DNA of 64,000 nucleotides from Phoronis australis (GCA_002633005.1 NMRA01000316.1:243581-307580), one strand, 5' to 3'. Counted from the stretch's first letter, positions 44,101-59,500 are shown. A program made the numbers and translations. Notes: generated by a model not told the origin, from the sequence alone.

Positions 44101-47100
44101 GAGCAGGCAATGTTACTGTCTTCCAATTAGGTGATATTTTTGTTCAGTTTATTTATTAAATCGATAGGTGTCGACGTATGTAGTAAAAACTAATAATACT
44201 TTCGACAAAGCGTTTTTGCAGAAAAGAAATCCACAAAAATGGTAATTAGATTGCCAAGCAGAATAGAAAGGGGTTGGCAATATTCCCATACATGGTAAAT
44301 TCCTTGGGGGATAAGAAGACATTTTACTCCGTTTGAAAGTTTGATGTAATTAATGGGAGTACTCTTGTCATGGCAATAAAAAATCCACCGTTGGACATGC
44401 CGCAAATCGCTGAATATAATGAAGTCACGGGATCGAGACGTCTCATGAAAATCTTGGCAAGAGTCCAAAATAGAATTGTCTTATCAATCGCTCCTCGTGT
44501 TCCCGTTCATGTTTAGACATAGTGTGTTTTATAGATTTCACACGATTAAGAAATGGAGATTCATAGAGCGATATGCCATTCGTAGTTTCACACATAAAGT
44601 AGTTGTCATAATGCATTTAAAAATGCATTTTGCCCTCACACTACGACATGTTGATAGGAAAATATAGTTGTGTAAATAAAATTAATTAATTTTCTTACCA
44701 ACAACTCAAAGTGTCCTCAGTTCAAAAAACGTCTCTGGATCCAGACCAAGCACGTTCAGTTGACGGCACGTAAGAACGCACGCCGTGATATTCCGTGACC
44801 CCAGATAAGTTTGAATGACCCTTTGAAATTCTAATTTGTACACAAACAAATTACTTAACCTATATACTCTGACACAAGCCTGTTGATTTACTACAACTTA
44901 TAAAGAGACGACAGCGAAATCAAGGCAAAAAGAGCTTGTCAAACTGTAAAACGGGCGACAGTCAAGGACAAAACCTGCTCGACAAATTCCACCGTGATGA
45001 AAATTATGATAAAAATATAAAAAAGAACCAAAATACAGAGCATCAACAACGTATACAAGGGATATTTCATCTGAAAGCAATAAACCAGGAGCTTAATCGT
45101 GATTTTTTATCGAAACCGGTGGAATCCTGATTGAAAAAGACATCTCGATAAGCGGACATCAACCTCTGGAAGCCTCTCTCTAATTACATTACATAAATAA
45201 ACATGAGTTCTGGATAGCAAAAAATTGACACCAGTGTGTTAAAAAAGGAAGTGACAAACTTGTATACAATTAGACCTTGATGGAAAAAATTGTTTGAAAT
45301 GGAAAGCGAGGTAGAAAGTGAAAGAAACTTGATTCATTCTCGGATCGGGCAAGCAAAATCGAACTCAATATGGGAATATTCATGAAGTAAGGAATAATTA
45401 TTCTCAATATTTAGAGAACGGATAAACCTATCGAATTCAACCCTCGCCGACCATTTAGAGCAAGTGCCAATCAAAATAAGCTGATAAAATTCTCTTCACA
45501 GTGAGCGACCATTTTTAAACGATGAACTCAAATTAGGCACATGACGGTACTGACAACTTGATAAACGTAACGCCGGTAACGCGATTTCACCGACAGTCTA
45601 GGGTTAATGGCGTTCCAAACAACCTCCAATTGTTCAACGAAATTGAGATTACAGATGACAACAATGAAACACCTATATACTAGAGACATCAACCTATACA
45701 AACCTCGTTAGTTTGAACCATATCGTGCAACATTCGTGCAGTAATTTGGAGACGAAGTAGTGCACATCATCCAGACGAATTAGGTCGCCATTTTGAATTT
45801 ATCTGAATTTTCAATCGTATATGTGTCAGCATTCGAACATGTATTGGCTCAAAAAGACACAGTCTCATCAGAGTAGCTTGATTATCTTACGAATTCAAAC
45901 CCTATGCATGACATAGAAGCTACTGTACCTGAAACTGGGCCTTAATCCACGAAGATTTAGCCAAAATCAGCGAGTATTTCTCCAGAGCGATATATTATTT
46001 TCTGCTTCGACCGACAAGACGTATCAGCTTACAGCCAGTCACGTGACCGCATAGCTGAATCCTTTGTTGCAACTATTTATACGACTGCCCATTTTCTGTG
46101 TGTGTGTGTGTGTGTGCGTGTCGTCAGCAAAGCGTTGTATTTTAACAGTTTATGCTTCACAGGAATGCAACCGATATCAGGCAAATATGGCAAGGTCAAA
46201 ACATTATTCAAGCCCTCGTTACGTGAGTGTGTATGCCAAAAGTCGTGTTCGATTTATCGGCGTGAGCTAATCAACGCGGCATATCGGAACGGCGGGATCT
46301 GGCCGCACGTTTATTAGATTCAACTGAATGCAAAATTTTCTACTTGAATGATTTTCAATTCAGTATTATATTTATTTAATATGCTATGTGTTGGATTATA
46401 GTTTATAACGCGATAAAGTAAAAGAGTACGCAATATTACCAGCGAACTCGTCCGCGTTTCTCCTGTTATATTCGAAAATATGTACAGCGTATGGAACCAG
46501 CCAAGAAAGTCAAAATATGTGCATTTGAAATTGCTTGACCTTTTCAAGTTTTGACTGGGTTGTGAGATAATTTAAGTTGTCAGTCGGCTACACCGTATAT
46601 TTTACAAATAGCCTAGCGAGTGTGTGTAAACAAACGTTCATTGTCAACAGTGACCTGTATGTCACTTGACGTAATAAAAGAATGGTTCGACTGTTAAAGC
46701 TGCATTGGGTTCTAAACAAGGCGCAAGAGACAACGGAACAGAACCCGCAAACTTTACGGTAACGATCGGTCTTATCAATGTCGTCGCAGAAACTTTCATG
46801 TATTTTCAGATGCGTTCCAATTGTGCAGAATATACTGTTTTTCCTAATACAATTGAGTTTTGAACGTGCTAAGTCTATATCATGCCGCGGAGTAGTTAAC
46901 AGGCTTACAATTTTTTTTGCTTGACTGTTGAATGATTTTATGCCAGAAGAGACACGTTATCTTTTTCGAACTTTTTCACGTGCCGTTTAATTGAATAAAT
47001 AATTAATTAAAAGGAAATGGCTTTGTCCCCGATTATACGATAAAATGCAGAGGTTTGCTTAGGCGAGTGATGTGGATAAACTTTTGTCGGTTAATTAATT

Positions 47101-50100
47101 AATAATTAATATGAGTTGTGATAATAACTAATTGATACACTAGCAATGTTTACGCTGTTAAGATACATTTTTATGATCATGGGAAATTAAGCATGAATGT
47201 CTTTATTTTTTTATTGATTCGTTGACATATGCCGAACGCTATATGGTTATTTTCATGAAGGAGGAGCATTTCCGAAAGTTTTCTAAGTAGAGTTAGATCT
47301 AAGATTAACCAAACTTTTAAATTAATTTGATTTGTTCGGGTAGGCTTTTGTTATAGTTGCGCTCGTGTGGCGCTGGTAGTTTGATTAATTAATTTTAGTG
47401 CATTTCGTTTTTAAAATTTTTCAGTTTGAAACACTGCACTTATTCACTCGTCAGGCATAAAGCAGAGCTAGGTGTGGGGTAAGCATTCTAGAAAATGCGA
47501 TGATTATGAATCTAGAATTACGGAACCTCACTCAAATATTTTCCCGATATTTCTGAGCCGCATGCTTGTTTCTCTGACAATATCCATCATCTAATTCTAC
47601 TAGAAACGCAATCCATGTTATTTAATCTAGGCAAGGCGACAATAGTATATCCAGAAAATAAGGTCATTTCATGTTTTACATCTTTAAAGCATTTTCAAAA
47701 AATATCATTAAAATAATCACGGTCGCTCCTTAAATATTAAACGTGACTTCAATCTTCAAATTCCCGCCTAATTACGTTTCCACTTCTTTTTACTTGTCAC
47801 TCGCTGTACATCCAAAAACCAAAACCCAAAAATTAACTTAGTGAACATATAAAACGTAAACAATCAAGTGTTTTAACCCGGGTGTTTATGAAGGCATGAA
47901 CTCTCAAATATGTCACGTTCCCAACGGGGATGGTTAGACTGCTCGTCACACGGTTCAGCATCACAACGGGGTCAGAATTAACAAACATGTTGTCGTGTTT
48001 GACGGAGCGAACGTAAACAAAAACATCGAAATTTCCGTTGCTACTTGCGGACTAATTCGTGATAAGGCTGCAGATTTTTGTTTGGGAATCTTAGGGTACA
48101 TTGTTGGCGAGAAAAGCAATTTATAAAACCAGCCTTAGATCGTATTCGAACCTAGTCGCAGCCTAACGCGTAGCCAAATCCCACTCGATAAATTAGTACG
48201 CTTAAAAGTGTATTGACTTAAAGGACAGAAAGTGTCTCGCCTTGATTTAAGCAAAAGTGTGACAGATAACGGCCAGGTGTGTTCATTTGTAAAATCATAA
48301 AAAACAACAGATTCGGTTTTTGTAGCCCTCGTCAAAGCTAATAACTTCAAGAAGCCTATCCCATCCGAAAACAGCTAATCCTAAAAATGCGTTTTTCGGC
48401 CGTAATGTCGACGTCATTGGGATTCTGTGAAGAAATTGGGTGAAACTGGCTTAAAATACCCATTATAAGAAATTAAAGACAACGATAATTCTTATGGGAA
48501 AACAAATGAAGCGTTTGGTGTATTTTTTACAAATTGTGAAGAAATGATTTCCAAATCAGTACCCAAAGTAATTTGTTTGTGAATTATATCTTTGTGAAAG
48601 CTGAGGCTTTCATAGAACAAAAATAGCATTTGATTATTTTACTTTAAATACCACATATCAAGAATGTGGTGAAATTTTATTTGACGTTATTTCGACACTA
48701 CGATATATTTAGTTCTTTACTTCAGATTTTAAATGACCACGTGACAACGCACCAAAATTACGAATATATTTTTCTTATAATTAATTAGCTACAGAGTAGA
48801 ATTTGTTTCTGTAACCAATTTTGCCATCGATTATTGGTTTCACTCCAGCATTTGTTTTTCACCTGCGAAAAATAGCCGTCATGAAGTTATTGAAGTCGTC
48901 CTTACAACAATGGCAGAATTCAAGTGTCATTTAATGAGAAATCGTCATAACGTTCTGTAACCACGAACACATACCGTTGACTCCAAGCTTAAATACAATG
49001 TACATATACGGATCCCGGGATAGGAACGTGAAGGTTTTTCTGCTGTAAATCCAAGGTGAAAGCATTTATCAAACCAGGTCGTGTCCCGCATTCAAGACCA
49101 TAACAGTTATTGCCTGTTGCATTACAGGTGAAGCACATTGTCTCAAAAGCGTTTGTCGCGTGAGTCTTGCGCCTACGAAACGCAGCTCTGGGCAATCTTC
49201 ACGAAGGAAACGCGCTTTTTGTGGCATCGTACACCGATGGTCTTCAACATGTACGTTTGAGTGAATTTTTACTTAACATACCTTAGTCTTATTTGTCATC
49301 CATACTTCAGTTTGCATTCCCGTCGGTCTGTCTGTCTGTCTGTCTGTTAATGTGTTTTACCATATTATATTCTGATTATTCTATATTTGTTCAGTCGATG
49401 TTAAACAATCGGTCAATCGATTTATCAATCAACGGTACAATTTTGGTTCTGTAGAGACCGTCTCAAACTCACAGCCTGTTATTCAAGATTATATGCATGC
49501 TTTTTATATAACGATTTCTTTTTTTCTTTTGCTAATTGGTCCTTGTTCTTTAACCACATTTGACTGTCGAATTATACGTCTAAAATATTAAAATTTAATT
49601 TGATGTGTACAATTTCATTCTAGATTTGTGAAAGGTAGGTGCGCGTGGGAGGAGTTTGAATGTGATTTGAGACTTGTCATTGTTAAAAACTAAAATTTTC
49701 AGGAAGCGGAAATCACTTCACCATTAATTAAATTTCGAGAGTTATTTCCCATTTGCTGAAAACACAACTGAAAACATGCAAAAATGTGAATGTTATTGGA
49801 AAATATGCTAAATATACTACGAGAGCAGAGGAAAGATGTCAGATTTTACTAAAAAAATCTCCAATAAATTTGAAACGAAAATATTTTTATTATGTTCTTG
49901 GAGCCTAATGCTACGTATATACGTTGAGCGTGGAGTCAGTAGCCTGTTAATAACTTTGAAAGAAAATTGCATTTTAAGTCTGGTAAGCACGCAACCTGTG
50001 GCCAAATCACGTGGACTAATGAACTCTGAAGAAACAGAATTTAAACGCCGGTTTATGAATCACATATCCAGAGAACATTGTTAACGAGTGCACCCCGCTG

Positions 50101-50208
50101 ATTCTAAGATCACTGCCGAGGTCAAGGCCTAATTACGAGCATGTAAGGAAGAAACAATTAATAGTACATTTTCAAAAGAGTGAACAACATGATAGATTTC
50201 AATTCTTG
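41101..50208. other. Intergenic between BMI1 and the MARCH-like gene, no gene seen
   Basis: About 9 kb with no exon I can support. Microsatellites: (GT)n at about 46098-46118 and (TGTC)n at about 49327-49346. A short repeat at 48338-48410 resembles 61824-61897 (AATGCGTTTTTCGG(C/T)CGTAATGTC). AT-rich TTAATTAATTAATAATTAAT runs occur near 47095. One N at 42459. Confidence 0.5.
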
Positions 50209-50214
50209 TTTATT
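50209..50214 (-). promoter_or_regulatory. Polyadenylation signal AATAAA for the MARCH-like gene
   Basis: A canonical AATAAA on the minus strand about 90 nt beyond the TAA stop at 50304. Another AATAAA overlaps the stop itself (50300-50305) and is too close to be the likely one. Confidence 0.6.
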
Positions 50215-50303
50215 AGGTTTTCAGACGTTGCGTCGCGAATTTGGACACTGCGCCGTCTTGCTTGATCTGGAAATCAACCGGCAAGTAAGAGTGAAAGAGT
50301 TTA

Positions 50304-50593
50304 TTAATGGAACGATTCCAGTTCTATACTGGTTTCATTGAAATGTTTATCGATTTTACGCGTCATATTTCGAATTTCAAGAGTTTTGTTGCAAGGGAAG
50401 TAGTCCTTGCTCAAGCAGTTGTCCTTGGAGACGTCGCTGGTTGACGCAACTTCAAGATAGTCAGTGGTATCTTCTTGAGGATTGTACCTTATGCCCTCGG
50501 GCGGTTTACCACAATGGTCGACGTTTGCGTCAACGAGTCGCACGTGACGTTCACTCTCTGTCTGTGTGGCTGCATTAATTTTGGGAACGTCAC
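50304..50593 (-). CDS. MARCH-like last exon (cytosolic tail and stop)
   Basis: The acceptor TTCGTGTTTTACAG precedes GTGACGTTCCC and joins the previous exon in phase 1 as S-G-D-V-P. Ninety-five further residues are polar and acidic, with an NPQEDTTDY stretch and several Tyr and Ser that could be trafficking or phosphorylation sites (inference). TAA stop at 50304-50306. Confidence 0.82.
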
Positions 50594-53500
50594 CTGTAAA
50601 ACACGAATGAAACACTTGACTATTTAATGGAAAACGTCTGCATAAACAGAAATAATCTGCAGACCCGATATGTTTAACATTTTTTACGATAACTTTTTGA
50701 ATCTTTTCATGGACGGGTTTATCTTGAAGTGAAATTTTAGTGTAGAACAACGAGTGGTCAGTTAGTTGATTATTGTTTCACCTGGGAATTTCGAGTTTGT
50801 TATCATTGGAGAAACCCCCCTCGAGCAACATGGATCTCCCTCGGTCCATGTGACCTAGTATCACACTTGGGGTCGGTCCACATACTTCCGCCCTCTAATT
50901 GCCTTATACATTGTGCCATAACTTCTGGTCCTAGCATTAACCAAGCGGATGACCATGGGACATTTGCCTAACAGTGCGCAGTCGGCTTCGTGTAAGCCGA
51001 AAACACACTCAAATTACTGAGTGTGTTGAATTCCTTATTTGGGAAGGCACGTGAGTTGACTAGTCTGATATAGGTATCTTTACTTACACAATTGAAAACG
51101 AGCAGTGCTGCCCGAGGTCTTCGGCCTCATGGCAGCATTGCCCTCTCTCGGTCCATAGGATCTGGTATCACCCACGGGCATGGTGCTTATTTGTATAATC
51201 ACACGTTAACGAATCACAAATTTGCCCGGGAGAGACTACGTTGCATTCAGTATTCGAACTTCAACAAATAGATGTGCTGGCACCTCTGGACCAGTTAGTC
51301 CGAAAATTTACTCGCTCGCACGATCATTTCCTCACCGCGATGGATTCCATTTTAGCTACCACATAGGCGATGTGTACATCCACTGTTTTCGAATTCCCAA
51401 TTTTAGGGTTGAGGGCCAACACCAATAAGCTCTGGGGTGCTTTATTGATTCCCTGGTGATTACGGTGATCTTATTGGTAACAGAAATAGAATCCCGTGAC
51501 AGTGAGCAATGTTATTTAATTCTTGGTTTTTAGCCACTAGTTCAACAGGGTGAAATGCAGCTTTACTTTATGAAGAGTGATCACGTGATCAGTGGTAGGT
51601 GTCTGGGTTTGTCATTGTTCTCTGTGTATTCTTCAATAAATATCAGTCACCTTAAAAATAGCAGGTGTCTAACAATACCTGATTTCTTCACATATCGTGT
51701 TCCTGGCACGTATTCCAATAAGACTACTTGCTCATTACGACGTCTCCAATTTTGATGCAGTGGCATTACTACAAACCAAAATTCCAGGCCAGCTATTAAC
51801 ACGCACAGGAGGTCCAGCGGCAGGTATATCGCAACCATCACGCCACCTAACGAGTAACCAAAATGGAAACCTGTGACACGAAAGCGGCCGACTGATACCA
51901 AATTTTCAACATAGTGTAATTCTGGTGGAAGCATTAAGCCCCCAAAGCCCCAATCCTCCCCACCGGCATCGGTTTGAAATTTGAGCGAAACCTTTCATTT
52001 TCTGGAACTGAAAAATAATCAATATCGGCCAAACCCATGCTACCAATGGCCAGCCTCCCGTTCGGTAACGCTAGGACCTCGCTAAAAAGCAAGACTTCGC
52101 GAAATTACGTGAGATATTGCCGTGTATTTCAAATGAGAACACGTGACTTTGACTAGATTTTAGCTAGGTCCTAGCGTAGGTCCTAGCGTCACGTACGCCA
52201 GGCATTCGCGTAACTCTTGGCTAACGCCATTTTAATTATCGATGCTTCATATTTGCGTTGGTGCTCAGGCGCTAAATAAGTAATCGACTCACCTTGGTCG
52301 TTCATTATCTGTTGAAATCGTAGACCTCTAGTGACAACAACACGTGACCACACTAACCAGGAGACAGAAAGAACGAGGAAAACCACACAGAGGAGAAATA
52401 GCGTCAGATGCATAGCCAAGTTGCAGTTAATGTGCGGACACTTCCACTGTAGAAAAAAAAAATAAATGAGGCGATACGATAGACTAACGTACAACAAGCC
52501 GATAACTGACAGAAGATGCAATTACACAATGCTCCGATGCAAGATGAACGGCGCCACATTCCAATCTGGATGAGTTGGTGATTTCCCATTAAAACGGGAA
52601 GAAGGCATGTATAAAAACACTTCCACTGCGAACTGAGAATGTGCGTGTCTGTTGTAGGTGAATAAACCGAACAACCGAGAGAAGTGCCAATGAAATGAAT
52701 ATAAAGGACGTCTCTGTCCAACTGCAGGACGGTAGACACGCCAACGTAGTGAAAGTACAGAAAACGTCGACAGGAGACGTGGGTAAAACTTTGAGACAAA
52801 AAAGAGCAGTGATAAGATCTCTGACAAAGCGCAAAACGATGAAGCGTAACGTATGTGTATGTTTTCTCAAAATTCCCGAACCAGTGTCCTTACATGTTTA
52901 TTTTGCATGACTTATTGTTCGTTAAGCCTGCTAGGTGTATTTATGTTTGCGAGCGGTATGCATTACTGAAACAGTGTTACCTGAGGTGGCTCAATGGTTT
53001 ACTGAATTATACGAAAACCATTAAGCTCGCAGGTTTTGAATTTTAAACTTGTGTTTATAACACTTGATATTGTGGTCATATGATTCTGAACACACATCTT
53101 TAGCGTGACAATATCGGTGTCCGAGGTTATGTCTTACATCTAACACTAAAATGGGTAACGCGATACCCTTATACATTTCGACTCCCGACCGAAGCATTAT
53201 TAGAGGACCATGGGTAACCGGAAAACAAGTACACTCGAGAGAATACTAAGTGAAAAAACATGATCAGATACAATAGGGCAATATCAATTTCCAGTTGAGA
53301 CGACTATGTCATAGACGAAACAAAACTAAAAAAACAACCACCCGACGTGATAGACAATCTTACAGGGCTAATATACACATGAAAGTAGTCAGCACGCCAC
53401 GACTCCTTAGGAAGCCCGGCTTAGCCAATCAGTATTGGAATGACTTGTTACGTTCTTGCTGTCTTTTTGGGCTTAAAGGTGCTTAGTCTCATTAACCTGT

Positions 53501-56500
53501 GAATACGCAAATGAAGTAGTTATTTACAACCAGTTCCTGGTCCTCCAGCGTGCCGGAATCCATCCAGAACCATTTCAATCTCAAGAAAGTCTCGTTTTAC
53601 GAGACTATTTTTATGCAAATGAATATCGTAATATTTCATGATTACTTTAATGAAACAAGGCGCAGTTTTTATTACTTGTTTATTTCAATAGCAAATAACG
53701 ATTACGTAATACATGTATTTGGGATTACCTGCGTTTTTTACATGTTTACGCTTGATTTAAGGGTATTAGTTGTAGTGTTTTTAACCGCAAATTATTTACA
53801 AATTGTTACTTTCCCTGATTATACTTGTACACACAGTTCTCCAGAAAGTCATCAGGTGGCGATTGCGACAAATTTAAACATTTACGGTTTTAATGAGATA
53901 TCTCATATTTAATCTTCTGACACTCACCTTGTGGGCTAAATACCCACCGGCAACGAGTGATGAGATTCATGCCAACACTGTAACATCATGTATTACCATA
54001 TACATGTACATGCGCGCGTATTGCGCCAATATTAGAAGCTGCGCCTAAACTCGGAATTATGCGCCCGCGCTTGTACCCCAGCCATTTGAGTAAACCCATT
54101 TTTACAAGTGAGCGGCTCCGGATGTAAGTGAACCACATTTGATTAAAAAATATTCTCAAATATTTTCTGCTCGTGGAATGTTGTGAAAAATCTTGCGATT
54201 GACATAGGCGCTCGTAATAAACCTAGACGTACTGAATGTACGTGAATTTAGTTTAGCCACCTGATTTTAAAACCTAAAGCCTACTTGAATGTCTATTATT
54301 TTTGCGATGGTTAACTAAGTGTTTGAATGTATTACAGTTTAACGTCGTGTGGGTCCTTCCGCACTAACCTATTCGTTCAGCCAAACATCTACAAAATTGC
54401 AAAATCTAACTCGGTAAAAGTATGTGTTTTCTGAAAGTAGAAAGCTGTAAAGATTGATTTAACTGAGGATGCAAATCTGTCATTGGTAGAGACACGTGAC
54501 CGTTTGTGTTTAGCAAAATTTAGCGACAAAAAGGCGAAAAGCACATTCAAACCATAGCAATGGTATCAATAACTTGACCTAATCCTACTTGACATTTAAA
54601 GTTTAAGATGAAATCTCAAAAACACTGTTAGAGTTTTCTAAACCAGAGACCCGTTCCAGCAAAACTGACTTAGCTAAGACAAATCTTAATTTTTAGTAAA
54701 TTTTAAAATAAAAGTTAAATTTGTCTCAAACCAATTCAAGAAAGAGATCTAAAGTTTAACTTAAGTGTTTGACATTAATTTTGTCTCGGTTTTGAATAAC
54801 TTATCGACTGTGGAAGTTTCAAAGTTTGCAAGTTAAGGCAAATATTAAACTTAAGTCAAAAATGAACTTCAGTCAGTTTCTTGGAACAGGCCCCAGCTTT
54901 TCGTTTTCATTTTCTGCATTTGTAGAGATTTTCCTTAAAATATAAAAATCCTATATATGATATCCCCCGTCCAATTTGGGTCTTTTTAAAACATTTTTTT
55001 TTTTCCTAACAACGTTTTAGAGAACAGTGTATTAAGAATAGCGTCTGAAGGTTCCATGTGAATCCTAGCGGTCATTTCTGAGATACGTGTACGATGTTCC
55101 AAAGTTCAGAAAATTTGGACATTTGTCTAGTGCCCCTACTAAACCTCAATTTCTGTCCAAGCATCGCCTCCCTCTATTCAAGTCTGGTTCAATAAGGGGT
55201 TCATGATCCTTTACATACACGAAGACATTGAAACCTATTTTGCAACAGTTAAACACTAAACCGGACTGTATGACAATACGTGTAGCGGGCACAAGTAGGG
55301 GCCCGGGGGGGGCGAAGACGGGACGACGGCCCCGGGCATCCACACCGTGAGGAGAGCATCCAGTCACTATAGATTTTGAAATTGTGACTGATTTGTAGTC
55401 GATTAAATAAAGTTTCTAGTTATAGTGTTTCGTCTTTTTTTTACTTTTCTTAGTTCTGGGATCCATGCATTTGAGTACAGAGAGACTGTCGGCCAATAAA
55501 AAATCGCCCCGGGCATCACCAAACCTCTGCACGCCATTGTTGTAAGACATGTAATACTTACTACATGTACTTATTTACGAGTGAGCCTAACAGAATTTCT
55601 TTCCGATGTGTTGTAACACAGGACATGCGCTGTCAAACCTAATTGCGTAAATATGTTTCGCATATATACATGCAACGCGCCTTGGTCGCCTGGGTAATAA
55701 GACTAGAACATGATTTAGCTTACAACTGTACATGTATGATTGGTCATAAAATTAACGTCGGCTGGGTAATTTAGAACAAAGGCTGGCCCTGCCAGATTGG
55801 TCCCTTCTTCACAATTCTACCCAAGTTTATAGCTGCCCGCTGACGGTAACGCTGTTTAGTATTCTCACTGGTGCAAACCTTATCCTACATACGGTTGGGC
55901 ACTTGTCTTCGTAAAGCATACCGGATATGTGAAATAATTCTTCATGTACAGAATACATGTACCTATACAACATGGGCGGCGTACCATCATATAGCAGGCT
56001 GGGGGAGGCATTTTTTTCAGTGCTCCGCCGCCCACGGTCTATGGGTGGTGCATCACAGGCCGGGGGCTGGGGGGGGGGCTATAGTCCCACCACTTTTTTC
56101 AGTGCTGCGCCGCCCAAACAAACGCTGCTGTCTGTACTCTCTACAGCCTTTCCGAAATACTAAAGTACCGACACCTACATGTATCAGCTAGTCAACCCGA
56201 GTTTAACTTTCCAAATACGGAAGTCAATTCTGTCAGGAACTGATTGTATTTTTGGCTCTCATGAAACAGACTGCGTGCGCGCTGGGGGCCAGAACGAGGC
56301 TAAATGGAGTCCAGCAAGAAGTTTGTGCGAGCAACATGTCTTTAATTCCAGTCAGGTGTTACAATTGTGTACGCTTTTTGTAAGCCTATGCTTTACTACA
56401 TAACATGCGAAGCCATGATGTCAAATGCCAAAATATGATACCCAGCATCAGGACTTTATATGAACATGTGGACACGTGCAGATGTCTTACGAAGCTAGTA

Positions 56501-59500
56501 AATTAGTACTGCATGGGTTGTCCAGTGCGCTCGAACCACGATCAAAATCAGATAAACGTGACTAAGAGGTCAATGACAAATGAAGTGTAAACAAACTAGT
56601 AACGTGTACAAGTACTGATTAGAATTTCTGCTATAAATATAAAGAAGGGTCAATGAATTCGCAGACCGGTCTTGTGGTAATACTTACCCATAATCTTAAT
56701 GCCATTCGTTAACTTTGATACCACTCGAACGTTATTACATCCAAGATTCATCTTTTTGAAATTGACTTTACCGTAAATATTCACTGTGGTTTTATTGGCC
56801 GTTCATACGAGACCGTCGGATGTGTAACGTATGGTGTTACAAATGTCCCTGTTATTGTTTCAGTCAGTCAATTTTGTGTAAGCATACGAAACGTAGTATT
56901 GGAATTTCATCAATAACACATTTGTGAGTTTATTTACTGTAGAGGAAATACTGTCAAAAATGGACAGAAATATCAAATAATAGCTCTCAGGGCGACTCAT
57001 GCATCTAACCCAAACTACCCCAGTCTTCCGCTGCCGTGTCAGAGGACAGTTGTTCCTACTGAGCACACGTGCTGGCTGTGGGACAGTTTTGTCAACAATT
57101 TTTTTTTACAAATGCGGTGTTCCAACCTTCGCTGTTCACGGCGTGGAGACCTATACTACTGAATGCGCGGTCCTCGGTAAACTAACTAGTCCCAAGTAAC
57201 GACAACGAAAAGAAACCAAGAAGTAACAAAATTAGTTTTAAAGAGTAGAAAATATTTTTAGAAACTAAAACTGTGTCGGACCAATTATTAAATGTTTGGA
57301 AGAAATGGACAAGGAAATCACGAATCTGTCTGTGAACTATTTCGTCAGTTATGAGTCACGTAAACCCAGTGTTCGACCATAAGCAAATAAACGCACTGGC
57401 CCGTCGGGCCATATCATGAATATGAGACCACATCCACATAGGGCTCTGGTATATGTGAAAGTTTGCTGGCCCGGTCACACATCCACTGGCCCCGGGCCAT
57501 CGGGTCAACGCCTATTTCGAACGCTGCCTGAACCTGACGAATTCGTCGTGGGCTGTAGTTTGAAAATGGCCTCACTCTGCCCTGTGACGAGTTTGTACAC
57601 TAATTTTGAGAGTGGGTGGCGTAAATTTTAGATGTAGACACAAGAAATTGCCAACACGAACTGTACTGGGCATGCGCATAAATTAACAATTACATATCTA
57701 GACGCCAACGAAATACGTGGACAAACACAAATAGGAAATAATGGCACTTGAAATTAAGATTTATGAATAAGATGAAATGTCTTAGTGTAATTAGTAGACA
57801 ATTCATAGTACATATAATTTATATGAAATTCAGTTACTGCTTGTCTACTGAACATTAGACAACGCTTTTGTAGCAAATAATTATGTTTAGGGCGGTTAAA
57901 TCACGTCTTTTGTGGAATTTTATTCCAAAATTTTACTTATGGCTAGTTTGTACTACATATTACGAAGTCAAAAGTGCAGTAGAGATCTCCATGCTGTGTT
58001 GTTGTTATGGAACATAAAATTATAAAGGATCACAAACGGTTCTATTCACGTGATCTTACAGCCCCAAACTATAGACTGATATATAGTTTATTAACCCCAC
58101 TTAAAAATCCAAACCATGCGACCCACTTATGCGCGACCCTTGACCCTCATGGCGAATTCAATTTAAATCCAAGCATTCAACTATACCATATAACAAAACA
58201 TTCCGTAGCAAAATCCCATGCAGGCAATTCGTGACTCCAGTGGTGGCAGGCGTAATTTGCAATGACATCGTGAAACATGTCGCCACCAAGCGTGGTGTCG
58301 TCGAAAATGCAGAGTTAGCCATTTCTACTAACGAAGGTGTGACGCTTCTTTGACTTGTAAAATTTAGGCCACGTTGTATTGCACGATGTTTCTACTTGTA
58401 GTTCCGTGCCTGCTCAAGTAATACTTATCCATTTGTGTTACGCTACATGGGTTGGGTTGTAAACAAGGAGACATTAAGTAAACAAAACGCAATGTGTCCG
58501 GAAAGGGAAAAAATGACGGAGAAAAATCGCGATGTAACAGTTGCGAGGTCCCCTTAGCATTGTTTGCAGGTAGGATAGTTTGAAGAGATCGCTGTTCAAC
58601 GAAAAATGCAAACTCCACCAATAAATCGTCGAGGAGAAAAATCACCCAGCGACTCTTGGCAAGTTATTTAGGACCTAATTTGGTTCACTTCAGAACATTG
58701 TGTCTCAAAATGGTTACTCGGATTCACGATTTATGCACCTTCCGCCAAAACACTTTTGGGAACTGTTTCGGAAATTGTCCACTCCTGAGGGGGCTGTTTA
58801 ACGATTTTTTTCTAAACAAAATAAAAAATTCCATAACAGAAAAACGAAATGTTAAATTATAAAACTGTAACAGCGTATTTGAGACTTCGTCTTTAGCATT
58901 TGTATCAAGCGAGACTTAATCGTGTTATTGTTGCAGTTGTTTTGCTATGAACGTTCCTGATATGATCACGTGACCCAATTAATGGGAGATTGTTTACAAT
59001 AAAATTCTACATGTTTAATACTTTCTGAAAATACGTACTTTTACAAAGTTAAGATCTATAGTTTTGCTGGTATTTGGCTCAATATACGGACTTGCCGACA
59101 TGGCCCTAACATATTAACCTTACCACTTGTCAAAACTATTGTGTTGCAACAGTTAACCCCTTTGTTTATTTCCTTTGCTTCCCAACAAACGCTGAGAAAC
59201 CAATCCTCTCTAGCGGAACGAATATGGTAGAGTCTTGATGACCGGAGTCTAATATTGCTGTACTTCGAGAAGTTGCCGAGTCTAATATTGCTGCAGTTCG
59301 AGAAGTTGTCGAGCTAACTGAAAAGGCCAACCGGTGCGTAAAAAAATGGATAGGATCTTCATTTCAGCGTTGAGTTTCGGATAGACAGACAATGTCTTAA
59401 TTTATGGTATAGATGGGTGTACTATTTCCTTTTTGTTATAACTGGATGCCTGGGAGTAATTATTTTCTGGAATATCGATACTTCGGTAATGAAATCTTCA

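Noticed and set aside
50980-51025. Two small hairpins (CGGCTTCGTGTAAGCCG and CACACTCAAATTACTGAGTG then TG)
   Set aside because: Short stems of this kind are expected by chance in 64 kb, and no adjacent feature uses them.
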